Shown in pieces: positions 7,436 to 19,800 of a DNA stretch of 44,039 bases. Position 1 is the stretch's first letter. Each line of letters starts with the position of its first letter. Under the pieces are notes generated by a model. The model made no database searches, was not told the origin of the DNA, and saw nothing but the letters and a program-made list of their open reading frames with translations. Made by a program: the position numbers and the translations under genes. Origin of the DNA: Armatimonadota bacterium (GTDB lineage: Bacteria > Armatimonadota > UBA5829 > DTJY01); contig JAGONM010000030.1 of assembly GCA_017993055.1 (NCBI GenBank), positions 2,173 through 46,211 on the forward strand. Direction: 5' to 3'.

Positions 7436-7445
7436 CTCTCCGCCG

Positions 7446-7475
7446 TTGACGTTCTTCGCGGCTGTGTGGTATAGT
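7446..7475 (+). promoter_or_regulatory. promoter of the ATP synthase operon
   Basis: TTGACG (7446-7451), an 18-bp spacer and TATAGT (7470-7475) precede the first operon gene by about 110 bp. It lies immediately after the repeat D array. Confidence 0.65.
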
Positions 7476-7586
7476 TTCCGCGAACGAGCGCGCAAATGCA
7501 ATCGTTTTCATCCGCTGCAGTGAGGTTGACCGGCGCTCACAGGTGTGGGCGCTGTTGTTTTCCGGCTGACCGATGGTGAGGCCGCC

Positions 7587-7805
7587 ATGCGCGATGACGA
7601 CAGGCGTTATATGAAGGATCTCGGCACCGCCAGCGCGGTCGGGATCGTGATCGTCGTCTCCGTCCTGATCGGCCTCCTGCTCGGGCGGTGGCTCGACCGG
7701 GTGTTCGGCACTTACCCGTGGCTGACGCTGATCTTCACGTTCATCGGCGCCGCCGCCGGGTTTATCGAGATGTACCGCATGGTCAAGGGCCTGTCGGGGG
7801 ACTGA
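7587..7805 (+). CDS. AtpZ/AtpI-type small membrane protein
   Basis: A 72-residue protein with two predicted membrane helices (VGIVIVVSVLIGLLLGRWLDRV and LTLIFTFIGAAAGFIEMYRM), typical of the AtpZ/AtpI family at the head of F-type ATPase operons, thought to help c-ring assembly or magnesium supply. The earlier GTG at 7545 is in frame, but the ATG at 7587 has a GGTGAGG site at good spacing and begins at the usual charged N-terminus. Its stop codon overlaps the next start in TGATG, indicating translational coupling. Confidence 0.85.
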   Translation: MRDDDRRYMKDLGTASAVGIVIVVSVLIGLLLGRWLDRVFGTYPWLTLIFTFIGAAAGFIEMYRMVKGLSGD

Positions 7806-8221
7806 TGGACGATCGGGATTCGATGCGGGGAGTCTACAAATCGGCGGTCCTCGCGTGGGCCGGGGCGGCGGTGGTCTGTCTCGCGATTGGGCGGCCGTGG
7901 ATCGCGCTCAGCCTCACGTTCGGCGCGGCGATCGCTCTCGGCCTGCTCGGGGGATTGGATCTGGTCGTGAGGCGGGCCTTCGTACCGGGTGCGAGGAAGC
8001 CGATGCGCGCGCTCTGGAAGCTCGGTCTGGTGAAATGTCCACTGCTGGGCGCGGCTCTCATCGCGCTCGCCGGGTGGGAGAGGATAGACCTGCTCGCGCT
8101 GTGCGGCGGAGTCGTGCTGGTGCAGGTCGGAATCGTGGCAGGAACGGTGTTCGCGGGGCGGCTCGGGGCGCGGAGGGGAGCCCGCGCCGGTCTCGCTCGA
8201 GAAGAAGGCGCGGAAAGCTGA
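7805..8221 (+). CDS. ATP synthase subunit I-like membrane protein
   Basis: A 138-residue protein with four hydrophobic segments (about residues 13-30, 32-50, 75-93 and 97-116) and a basic tail. Its size, membrane layout and position between the AtpZ-like gene and atpB match the ATP synthase I (AtpI) family, which is poorly conserved. The start overlaps the previous stop by one base. Assignment rests more on context than on motif. Confidence 0.72.
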   Translation: MDDRDSMRGVYKSAVLAWAGAAVVCLAIGRPWIALSLTFGAAIALGLLGGLDLVVRRAFVPGARKPMRALWKLGLVKCPLLGAALIALAGWERIDLLALCGGVVLVQVGIVAGTVFAGRLGARRGARAGLAREEGAES

Positions 8222-8222
8222 A

Positions 8223-8903
8223 GTGGAAGAAGAGACCGTAAGCACGGGCATACTGCTCATCACGTCGTGCGGCATCGCGCTGGTACTGGTCGTCCTGGCG
8301 GTGCTGGCGACGCGGCGGCTCGACTTGCACGAGCCTTCGAGGGCGCAGAACCTGCTGGAACTGGTCGTCTCCGCGCTGAACAACTTCACCGTCGGCATCA
8401 TAGGGCCGGAGGGTGAGAAATACACGCCGCTCATCGGCACCGTTTTCATATACATACTCGCGATGAACCTGATCGGCCTCGTGCCCGGCATGCACTCGCC
8501 GACTAGCAACCTGAGCTTCACCCTCGCGATCGCCGTCGTGGTGTTCGTCATGTACAACTACTACGGCGTCCGGAGGGTCGGGGCGTTCAAGTACCTGAAG
8601 CACCTCGCGGGCGAGCCGCTGTGGCTCGCGCCCCTGATGCTTCCTATCCACATCATCGGCGAGATCGCGCGGCCGATATCTCTAGCGGTCAGGCTCTACG
8701 GCAACGTGTTTGGCAAGGAGATCATCCTCGTAGTCTTCGCCGGGATGACGTTCGTGTTCGTGCCGTACCTGCTGGCGATCCCGACTCAGTTCCCGATGCT
8801 GGTGTTCGCCGTATTCATATCCTTCGTGCAGGCGCTGGTGTTCGCGCTGCTGACTGCCATATACATAGCCATAGCCATCTCCGACGAGGAGCATGGACAC
8901 TAG
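8223..8903 (+). CDS. atpB: F0 subunit a
   Basis: A 226-residue membrane subunit that forms the ion half-channels of F0 together with the c ring. The essential arginine is visible in ISLAVRLYGNVFGKEI (the equivalent of Arg210 in Escherichia coli). Several hydrophobic helices surround it, and the C-terminal FISFVQALVFALLTAIYIAIA helix carries the conserved glutamine. The start is GTG, one base after the stop of the previous gene, so coupling is likely. Confidence 0.95.
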   Translation: MEEETVSTGILLITSCGIALVLVVLAVLATRRLDLHEPSRAQNLLELVVSALNNFTVGIIGPEGEKYTPLIGTVFIYILAMNLIGLVPGMHSPTSNLSFTLAIAVVVFVMYNYYGVRRVGAFKYLKHLAGEPLWLAPLMLPIHIIGEIARPISLAVRLYGNVFGKEIILVVFAGMTFVFVPYLLAIPTQFPMLVFAVFISFVQALVFALLTAIYIAIAISDEEHGH

Positions 8904-8918
8904 AAGGGAGAAACGCTC

Positions 8919-9185
8919 ATGATCTACTTTGCTGCACTGGCCATTGCCGCCGGTCTAGGCCTTCCCATCGCCGTTTTGTCGGCCGCGCTGGGGCAGGGGA
9001 AGGCCGCCAGTTCGGCGCTGGAGGGTATGGCCCGCCAGCCCGAGGCCGCCGGGAAGCTGCAGACCGCGATGATCCTCAGCCTCGCGTTCATCGAGTCTCT
9101 GGTGATATTCTCGTTCGTGGTCTTCTACCTGCTTTCGCAGAGACTGCCCGAGACGGAATCGGTGCTGAGGGTTCTGATGCGCTAG
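8919..9185 (+). CDS. atpE: F0 subunit c
   Basis: An 88-residue hairpin of two membrane helices joined by the polar loop ARQPEA. The ion-carrying glutamate is in helix 2 (AFIESLVIF). GQG in helix 1 supplies the glutamine found in sodium-binding rings, and Ser follows the key Glu, but the position of the sodium-ligand Tyr in Ilyobacter is Phe here and the Thr is Leu. Ion specificity is therefore open. A GGGAG ribosome site lies upstream. A repeat B element separates it from atpF. Confidence 0.95.
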   Translation: MIYFAALAIAAGLGLPIAVLSAALGQGKAASSALEGMARQPEAAGKLQTAMILSLAFIESLVIFSFVVFYLLSQRLPETESVLRVLMR

Positions 9186-9197
9186 TAGGCCGCCAGA

Positions 9198-9315
9198 CTC
9201 GAAGCACGACATTCGAAACAATACCGAATGACGGACAGGGGCAAGACGGCAAACAGCTGTGCCGTTTTGGAGCTTGCCTTTCTCCGATCTGTGATCTGTT
9301 TCGAGCTTCGAGTTT
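9198..9315. repeat. repeat B, copy 2, inside the atp operon
   Basis: Inverted arms ACTCGAAGCACGACATTCG and TTTCGAGCTTCGAG lie around a middle not shared with copy 1. It fills the gap between atpE and atpF and ends 38 bp before the atpF start codon. Confidence 0.7.
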
Positions 9316-9352
9316 TCCCGGCGGGGCTTCGCGCGGATACGGAGGTTCGTCT

Positions 9353-9862
9353 ATGCAGGATCTGCTGCATGCGTTGCATATCGAGCCGAGGATCATGGCG
9401 GCTCAGGTCACGGGCTTTATCCTTCTCTGGATTCTGCTCGCCAAGTACCTGTTCAAGCCCGTGATGGCCCTGCTCAAGGCCCGCGAGGCCGAGCTCAAGG
9501 CCGCCTATGACAAGGCCGCCGAGGAACGCGGGCAGGCCGAGCGGATCAGGGCCGAAGTCGAGGCGCGCCTGGCCGAGATACAGGCCGAGGACCGCGCCAG
9601 GATTCAGGCGGCGGTTGCGGAGGCTCAGTCCGTCAAGGACGAGATGATCGCGGAGGCGCGCGCCCGCGCGGAGGAGACTCTCCGGCGGGGGGAGGAAGAT
9701 CTCGCGCGAGAGCGTCAGAAGATCCTCGCCGAGATGCGCGCGCAGACCGTGGACATCTCCCTGGCGGCCGCCGGGAAGATCATCGGCGAGTCGCTCGACG
9801 AGGACAGGCACCGCCGGCTTGTCAATGACTTCATAGACAAACTCGGGAGCGCGAAGCCATGA
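9353..9862 (+). CDS. atpF: F0 subunit b
   Basis: A 169-residue peripheral stalk subunit. One N-terminal membrane helix (VTGFILLWILLAKYLF) is followed by a long charged helix rich in Ala, Glu and Arg that dimerises as a right-handed coiled coil. The frame is open upstream, but the ATG at 9353 has a perfect GGAGG site 7 bases before it. The last four bases overlap atpH (ATGA). Confidence 0.93.
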   Translation: MQDLLHALHIEPRIMAAQVTGFILLWILLAKYLFKPVMALLKAREAELKAAYDKAAEERGQAERIRAEVEARLAEIQAEDRARIQAAVAEAQSVKDEMIAEARARAEETLRRGEEDLARERQKILAEMRAQTVDISLAAAGKIIGESLDEDRHRRLVNDFIDKLGSAKP

Positions 9863-10404
9863 GGATGACGACCCTGGCCCGTAGGTATGCAGGAGCGCTC
9901 TTCGGCGTCGCGAAAAGCGCCGATGGCATAGACGTCATAGACAATGTGGAGAGCGATCTCGGGCTGATCGGTCATTCGCTGCAGACGATGCCGCGCCTGG
10001 CCGAGGCGCTCAATCATCCGCTGATCCCGCCGGCGCGCAAGAAGGCAATCGTCTCAGAGGTCTTCGGCGGCAGAGTCCAGGATGTCACACTGAGGTTTCT
10101 CCTCCTGGTCGTCGAGAAGCGCCGTGAGGCGGTTCTGCCCGATGTCGAGCAGGAGTACGTCCGCCTGGCGAACGAGCACCGCGGGCTGGTCTCGGTGTCC
10201 GTCACCAGCGCCGTTCCGCTCGAGGAAGATCAGATCGCGGCGCTCAAGGCGGGTCTGGACGGGTTCACGGGCAAGCAGACCGAGCTGGTCGTCCGGGTGG
10301 ACCCGGATATCATCGGGGGCGTCGCCGTGCGGATCGGCGACACGGTGGTTGACGGAAGCGTGCGCGGGTATCTCGCGTCGCTGAGAGAGAAGATGCTGGG
10401 GTAG
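9859..10404 (+). CDS. atpH: F1 subunit delta
   Basis: A 181-residue subunit that joins the peripheral stalk to the crown of F1. Seen: the N-terminal LARRYAGALFGVA helix and the C-terminal signature PDIIGGVAVRIGDTVVDGSV, both typical of delta/OSCP. The start overlaps the atpF stop in ATGA, so the two are translationally coupled. A repeat C block follows before atpA. Confidence 0.95.
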   Translation: MRMTTLARRYAGALFGVAKSADGIDVIDNVESDLGLIGHSLQTMPRLAEALNHPLIPPARKKAIVSEVFGGRVQDVTLRFLLLVVEKRREAVLPDVEQEYVRLANEHRGLVSVSVTSAVPLEEDQIAALKAGLDGFTGKQTELVVRVDPDIIGGVAVRIGDTVVDGSVRGYLASLREKMLG

Positions 10405-10427
10405 GGGGCGGAGCGCGCCCGCGTCGC

Positions 10428-10560
10428 CGTCATGCCGGACTCGATCCGGCATCCATGGATCCTGAATCAAGTTCAGGATGACGTCCCAGGGTTCAGGATG
10501 AAGTTCCGGGGCTCAGGATGACGCGCGGGGGCTCAGGACGAAGAACGAGCGGACTCAGGA
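10428..10560. repeat. repeat C, copy 2, with degenerate TTCAGGATGA units
   Basis: The palindromes ATGCCGGACTCGATCCGGCAT and TCCTGAATCAAGTTCAGGA are followed by three more degenerate CTCAGGATGA-like half-units. The block fills the atpH-atpA gap. Confidence 0.78.
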
Positions 10561-10576
10561 ATCGGAGTGAGAAGTC

Positions 10577-12103
<1,527 letters not shown>

Positions 12104-12127
12104 CCGGTATCCGGTATCGAGGTTCTC

Positions 12128-13045
12128 ATGGCTACAATGCGCGACGTCCGGCGGAGGATACGCACCGTCCGGAACATACAGGAGATAACCAAGGCGCTCA
12201 AGATGGTGGCGGCGGCGCGCCTCCAGAAGGCGGAGTCTCGCGCGAAGGCGGCGCGGCCTTACGCCGAGGAGATGGCGCTCGTCATGGGCCACCTCGCGCT
12301 CGCAAGCCGTGACGCCGAGGTCAGCCACCCGCTCCTCGAAGTTCGAGAGCCTGTCAACCTGGGGATACTGGTCATCACGTCCGACCGGGGCATGGCGGGC
12401 AGCTACAACACGAACGTCATCCGCAAGGTGATGGAGATCGCCGCGCCGCACGGCAGGGAGAATGTGAAGATCATCGCCCTGGGCAAGAAGGGCAGGGCGG
12501 TCTTGTCGAAACAGGGCTACAACGTCGCCGCCGACTACCAGATGCCCTCGTCCGAGATAGACATCAACGACGCCAGGCAGATCAGCCGGCTGATGCGGTC
12601 CATGTTCGAGGCGGGAGAGATTGACCTCGCGCGCATGGTGTACACGCGATTCCACAGCGCGATCAGCCAGCGGGTGACCGACGAGCAGTTCCTGCCGGTC
12701 GAGCCGCCCGGAGTCATGCATCAGGCCGGCACGCTGGCCGCGCTGATGGGCCGGGCCGACGTGCCCGCTGAGAACTCCGCGGCGGATGTCGGATATATCT
12801 TCGAGCCGGAGCCGGCGGTTCTGCTCGGAGACCTGCTGCCCAGGTACGCGGATGTGGCCGTGTACCGCGCGATGCTCGAGGCGCTCGCGAGCGAGCACGG
12901 CGCCCGCATGACCGCGATGAGCACTGCGACCGACAACGCGCACGAGATGATCGAGCGCCTGACGCTCGACTACAACCGGGCGCGCCAGGCCGCGATCACG
13001 AGGGAACTGATAGAGATCGTCAGCGGCGCGGAAGCGCTGAAGTGA
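12128..13045 (+). CDS. atpG: F1 subunit gamma
   Basis: A 305-residue central rotor subunit. The N-terminal MATMRDVRRRIRTVRNIQEITKALKMVAAARL and the C-terminal MSTATDNAHEMIERLTLDYNRARQAAITRELIEIV helices, which form the shaft, are clear. The middle domain contains ITSDRGMAGSYN. It lies 24 bp after atpA. A repeat C copy separates it from atpD. Confidence 0.96.
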   Translation: MATMRDVRRRIRTVRNIQEITKALKMVAAARLQKAESRAKAARPYAEEMALVMGHLALASRDAEVSHPLLEVREPVNLGILVITSDRGMAGSYNTNVIRKVMEIAAPHGRENVKIIALGKKGRAVLSKQGYNVAADYQMPSSEIDINDARQISRLMRSMFEAGEIDLARMVYTRFHSAISQRVTDEQFLPVEPPGVMHQAGTLAALMGRADVPAENSAADVGYIFEPEPAVLLGDLLPRYADVAVYRAMLEALASEHGARMTAMSTATDNAHEMIERLTLDYNRARQAAITRELIEIVSGAEALK

Positions 13046-13059
13046 TGGATGGCGAGTAA

Positions 13060-14592
<1,533 letters not shown>

Positions 14593-14601
14593 GTGGTAGC
14601 C

Positions 14602-14715
14602 GGAACCCCCTCGGCCCGGAGGCCGGTCGCCCTTGATAAGGAGGACAGCACGGCCGGCAAGGGGACAGCCTGCGAGGCTCCCCTCCTTATCAAGGAGGGG
14701 GTGGGGGAGGTTAGG
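14602..14715. repeat. repeat D single copy between atpD and atpC
   Basis: A related unit in the opposite orientation to the 7165-7435 array: AACCCCCTCGGCCCGGAGG, then CCCTCCTTATCAAGGAGGGG. It fills the atpD-atpC gap. Confidence 0.78.
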
Positions 14716-14732
14716 AGCGGCGCGAGAAGACC

Positions 14733-15146
14733 ATGCCTGATAAGACGTTCAAACTCGAGATAGTCACGCCGGAGCGGATAGTCCTTCAGCAGGACGCCGT
14801 TTCCGTGATCGCGCCCGGCGCGCAGGGATCGCTCGGCATCCTGGCGAACCACGCCCCGCTCATGGTCGAACTCACCATCGGCGAGGTGGACATCCGCGAT
14901 GCGGACGGGTCGCTGCACCGCATGGCGGTCTCCGGCGGGTTCATGGAGGTCGCCGCGAACACGGTCCGCATACTGGCGGACACCGCCGAGAAGGAAGAGG
15001 AGATAGACGTCGAGCGCGCCAGGGAGGCCGCGGACCGCGCTCGGCAGCGTCTCTCGACCCTGGAGGCCGAAGACCTCGATCTGGCGCGAGCCGAAGCGGC
15101 CATGAAACGGGCCGTCAACCGCATGCACGTGGCGCGCGGGCACTAG
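14733..15146 (+). CDS. atpC: F1 subunit epsilon
   Basis: A 137-residue rotor subunit. The N-terminal beta-sandwich (FKLEIVTPERIVLQQDAVSV, GSLGILANHAPLMVEL) and the C-terminal helical hairpin (DVERAREAADRARQRL, EAAMKRAVNRM) are complete, so the inhibitory arm is present. This is the last gene of the operon. A repeat C copy follows the stop codon. Confidence 0.95.
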   Translation: MPDKTFKLEIVTPERIVLQQDAVSVIAPGAQGSLGILANHAPLMVELTIGEVDIRDADGSLHRMAVSGGFMEVAANTVRILADTAEKEEEIDVERAREAADRARQRLSTLEAEDLDLARAEAAMKRAVNRMHVARGH

Positions 15147-15187
15147 GAGGCCGTCTCTCCATCCACGGACAGGCGCGCCTCAACGCT

Positions 15188-15270
15188 GTCATGCTGAACT
15201 CGGTTCAGCATCCAGAAGGCGGATGGACCCTGAATCGAGTTCAGGGTGATGGGGCGGCGGTTCAGGGTGA
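15188..15270. repeat. repeat C, copy 4, after the atp operon
   Basis: The palindromes ATGCTGAACTCGGTTCAGCAT and CCCTGAATCGAGTTCAGGG are followed by another TTCAGGGTGA half-unit. I saw no conventional terminator after atpC; this structured RNA may mark the operon end. Confidence 0.78.
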
Positions 15271-15390
15271 CCGGGCGGCCGCTCATCGTGGCGCATTGTC
15301 CGACCGAACGGCGGCGGAAGCCGAACATTCGCCCGCGAGAAACGTATCTATGCTTGAGCGCAAAGTCACTACCGAAATCGGAGGTACGAC

Positions 15391-16860
15391 ATGCCTGCAT
15401 CCGCGAAGACTTTTCGGATCCTCGGCATCACACTGATCATGGGACTATCCGGCGTCATCGGTCTGAGCATTCCCGTTTCCGCGCAGGATTTCCCCAGCGA
15501 CACCTGGCTCGGCATCTACCGCGGCGAGTCGAAGATCGGCTACGTCCAACTCCTCGCCGACAAGGAGACGTACAAGGAGAAACCCGGCTACCGATGCGAC
15601 AGCAGGATCTTCACGCGCATCCTCGCCCTCGGGATGATGGTCGAGCAGGAGCTTCTGACGCGGATTCACCTGAACGAGCAGTTCCAGCCTCTGGCCGAGA
15701 CCTTCGAGATGCGCTCCGGCGGCTCCGTGACGAAGATCGAGGCCGCATTTGAGGCGGAGAGAATCGTCGCTACCGTCTACTCCGAGGGCACCAAGACGAA
15801 CAAGATCATCCCGATCCCGGAGGGAAGCACGCTGGTCGGCGACCTGATGTTCCTCCCCGCGACGCGCCGGCTCGAGATCGGCGAGAAGTTCGCATACGAG
15901 TATTTCAACCCGGCCGCTCTCGCGCTGGAGGACGTCTTCACGGAAGTGGTGCGGAAGGAGACGATCGAGGTAGACGGCGTCTCGCACGAAGCGCTCCTGC
16001 TCCGCAACATGACCTCGCTCGGCGAGATGAAGTGCTGGCTCGACGAGAAAGGCGGAGTCCTCAAGGTGTCCGCGATCCTGGGGCTGAACATGATCCGCGA
16101 GCCGCGCGAGAAGGCCCTCAAGTTCGACAATTCCTACCTGCCGCCGGAGGATCTGGCCGTCGCCACCTCCGCGCCGACCGACCGGGAGATCATCAGCCCC
16201 AGGTACGTCAGGGACATGACTATCCGGCTGGTGGGACTGGCGGACGAGAAACTCGCCATCTCCGACAAACGCCAGCAGGCGACCTACACGCCGGGCGAGC
16301 CTCCGGTCGGCGAGTTCAAGATCGCGGCGACGGACTTCGACCTCGACAAGGCGCCCAACCGCCCGATAAAGGACAGGAAGCTCGCAGAGTACCTGAAGGC
16401 GACGCCGTACATCCAGTCCGGCAACGAGGAGATCAAGGCGAAGGCGAAGGCGATCGTCGGCGACGAGACGAACGCCTACCTGGCCGCCGGGATGATCCGC
16501 GCGTGGGTCAACATCAACATGAAGTCCAAGGCGGACATCGGGATCATGCGCTCGGCGGTGGACGTGCTTCACGGGAAGACGGGCGTCTGCCGGGACTACG
16601 CGGTGCTCTATGCGGCGCTCGCGAGGGCCGCCGGCATCCCGACCAAGATGGTCTCCGGCCTGGTCTACTTCGAGGGGCGGTTCTACTACCACGCGTGGGC
16701 GGAGAGCTTCGTGGGCGAATGGGTGCCGCTAGACGCGACGCTGACGACGGACTTCGTGGACGCGACGCACATCAAGCTCGCGGAGGGCGAGGCGACCTCG
16801 ATGTTCGACATGGTGAAGACGATGGGGGCGCTCAAGGCGGAAGTCATCCAGGCCGACTAG
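15391..16860 (+). CDS. secreted transglutaminase-like (papain-fold) protein
   Basis: A 489-residue exported protein. Residues 1-31 form a Sec signal peptide ending in VSAQ. The C-terminal third is a transglutaminase-like domain with the triad Cys400 (GVCRDYAVLYAALARAAGIP), His434 (YYHAWAES) and Asp448 (WVPLDATL). The N-terminal 300 residues are a beta-rich region often found with such domains in bacteria. These proteins are usually proteases or peptide-processing enzymes rather than cross-linkers; the substrate is unknown. The ATG has a GGAGG site. It follows the atp operon but is separated from it by a repeat, so it is probably a separate unit. Confidence 0.85.
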   Translation: MPASAKTFRILGITLIMGLSGVIGLSIPVSAQDFPSDTWLGIYRGESKIGYVQLLADKETYKEKPGYRCDSRIFTRILALGMMVEQELLTRIHLNEQFQPLAETFEMRSGGSVTKIEAAFEAERIVATVYSEGTKTNKIIPIPEGSTLVGDLMFLPATRRLEIGEKFAYEYFNPAALALEDVFTEVVRKETIEVDGVSHEALLLRNMTSLGEMKCWLDEKGGVLKVSAILGLNMIREPREKALKFDNSYLPPEDLAVATSAPTDREIISPRYVRDMTIRLVGLADEKLAISDKRQQATYTPGEPPVGEFKIAATDFDLDKAPNRPIKDRKLAEYLKATPYIQSGNEEIKAKAKAIVGDETNAYLAAGMIRAWVNINMKSKADIGIMRSAVDVLHGKTGVCRDYAVLYAALARAAGIPTKMVSGLVYFEGRFYYHAWAESFVGEWVPLDATLTTDFVDATHIKLAEGEATSMFDMVKTMGALKAEVIQAD

Positions 16861-16899
16861 ACTGCGGCCCGCACCTGATAAGGTCTCGGATCGGTGAGG

Positions 16900-19800
16900 T
16901 CATCCCGACCGCGCCGAGAACACGTACCGGCCCGATCCCACTCTCAAGACCGCCCGGCCGTCCTCCGTCCGCAGGAACTCCACGCCAACAGCGTCTTCCA
17001 CGGGCCTGCCGCTCTCGAGGATGCTCTCGTGGTCATCTGAGGGGACATGTACCGTGGCCGTCGTATTCGGCGGCACCTCGACGCGCCACTCGAAGGTCCC
17101 GTCCTTGATGCTCCAGTCGCTCGCGATCCTGCCGTACATGGACTCGTGATGTGCCTTCGCTGAAGTCAGGCAGCCGGCCCGGGGGCGCATGATCGTGTGC
17201 TTGAACCCCGGGCAGTCCTCGTCCGGAGCTATGCCGGCGACATACTCGTGCAGCCACGTGAGGAGGTCCCCGATCTGCATCACATGGTTGCCGGAGTTCA
17301 TCAAGGGGTCGCCCCGGTCTCCGTTCCACAGTTCCCAGACGGTCGTCGCTCCCTGCTCCACCATGTAACCCCAACTCGGGTAGCTCGTCTGCACGGCCAG
17401 CTTGTAGGCGACATCAGGCCTCCCGTTGTCCGACAGCACCCGCATGAGCCACTGGCATCCGATCATGCCCGTGCCGATGTGGCAGTCGCTCTTGACCAGT
17501 ATGTTCTCGACCAGGTTGGCGACGACCCGCTCTTTCTGATCGTCCGGGACCAGGCCGTACGCCAGCGGGAGGACGCTCGATGTCTGAGTGCCATTGTCGT
17601 AGACGCCGGCCGCGGGATCGAAGAACCTGGCGTTGAACGCCGTCTTCATGCGGTCGGCCAGATCGCTGTATGCGGTTGCGTCGTCGGTCCTGCCCAGGAG
17701 CAGAGCGTAGCGGGCGATCAGGCGGAGGTCTTGGTAGAAGTAGGCTGTTGAGACCAGTCTCCGGTCGGTCACGCGGTTCGGATCAGCCGCGTGGATCATC
17801 TCCGGCGATTCGGGCGGCACGCACCAATCCCCGTACGTATCGTCGGGCAGTATGAAGTCGGCCAGGTTCGGGATCGTCTTTTCGACCCAAGCTCTCATGC
17901 AGGCGTAGTGGGTCTCCAGTATTCTAAGATCGCCGTACACATGGTAGAGATGCCCCGGAATGACGAGCGCGGCGGTCGGAAAGGTGACGCTGTTCGTGTA
18001 GAAAGGCCAGTAAGCGGGCGCGAGATCCGGGAGGCTGCCGTCCGCGTGCTGGGAGTCTTCCATGTCCCTGATCCACTTCGCGTAGAGCGCGGCGGTGTCG
18101 AACATGTACATCTCGCCCTTCGACACCTGCGCCCGATCTCCGAACCAGCCCTGACGCTCGTCTCTCTGCGGGCAGTCCGTGGGAATGCTTCGGTAGTTCC
18201 CTCTAACTCCCCAGTAGATGTTGCGGTAGATCCGGTTGAGGAGAGGGTGCGAGCACGAGAACTCGCCTGTTCTCTCCAGGGCATCGTGCACTACTAACCC
18301 CTCGATCGCGGAGAGATCGGGAGCGCCCGGGAACCCCGTTACCTCGACGTACCTGAAGCCGTGATACGTGAACCTCGGTTCATAGGCCTCGACGCCTCCG
18401 CCTTTCAGGGTGTAGACGTCGGTGACTTTTGCCGATCGGAGGTTGTCGAGGTAGAGCGTGCCGTCGGGCCTGAGCGTCTCGGAATGCTTCATGCAGACCC
18501 TGGTTCCCGCCGGCCCCTCGACCCGCAGGCGGCACCACCCGACCATGTTCTGCCCCATGTCGAAGATGTGGACCCCGGGCCTGGGACTGGTGATCGCTAT
18601 GGGGCGCAGCGTGTCCATCACCCGGATCGGCTCGGACATCTCGGAACTCAGCGCGCCCGCCGGCGCATCAACCATCGCGGCGGCCTGCCAGTCCGAGTCC
18701 CGGAAACCCGGCTCGCTCCAGCCGTCCATCTCCCTGCGAGCGTCGTAGATCTCGCCGTCGTACTCGCTGTTCGCGCGGATAGGGCCCTCGTCGGTCAGCT
18801 TCCACGACTCGTCGCTCAGGACGGTCTCGGTCGAGCCGTCGTGATACTCGATCTCCAACTGCAGGAGGAGCTTGGGATAGCCGTAGTTGACCGTGTTCGT
18901 GGGCGCGCTGCGGCGCGGCGCGAAGTATCTTCCGTTGCCCAGGATAACCCCGAGTGCGTTGACGCCGGCCCGGAGGTTCTCCGTGACGTCGTACGTAACG
19001 TAGAGCGCGCGCTTGTTGTAGTCGGTGAGGCCCGGCGAGAGGACGTGATCGCCGATCCTGGCGCCGTTGACATACAACTCGGAGAGCCCGAGTCCGCACA
19101 TATAGGCCGTGGCGCGCCTTACCGCTCCGCGCGCATCGAACTCCCGGCGGAGCATGCGCGCGGGCAGCCGGCGGTAGTCGTCCCCGGGGACCGTCGGAAA
19201 CGGGGGTGTGCCGTTCCTGCCGAGCTCCTGGGCGCTCAGCCAGCCGGAGTCGTCGAATCCCTGTTCTTCCCACCCGTCGGTCTCGCTCGGCCAAGCTCTC
19301 CAGTTCGCGTCGGAGGTGATCGCCAGCGGCTCGCCGGAGTCGAACTCGGCGGTCAGCGCGCAGATGAGTCCTGACGGACGATCCGCATCGTCGCTCACTG
19401 AAGCCGCCACCGCGACGGTATTCGTTCCGGGCTTCAGGTATCTCTCGACGTCCACCTCGGAGAGCGGTGCGAAGATCGTCCGCGCCCATTCCGCGACCTG
19501 CTCGCCGTTGACTGAGACCGAGAACTTGCTCTGCGCGCCGATCGTGAGGCGGGCACCGCTTATCTCGCTCACGTTGGCTATTTCAACGGTTCGTCGGAAG
19601 CAGCGGGTCTTGCCGGAGGTCTCCGCGACCTGCGCGGATTCGTCGGGGGACCATATCCACCGTGCATCGGCCAGGCAGTCGGGGTTCTCGCCGCCGTCGA
19701 GGCCGATCCACGAGGCCTTCCAGTCCGCTGCGTCGAGAAGGCCCATCGTCCATGAGGCAGGGGCGCTCCACCCGGAGGGGTCTCCGCGGCCGTCCCAGAC

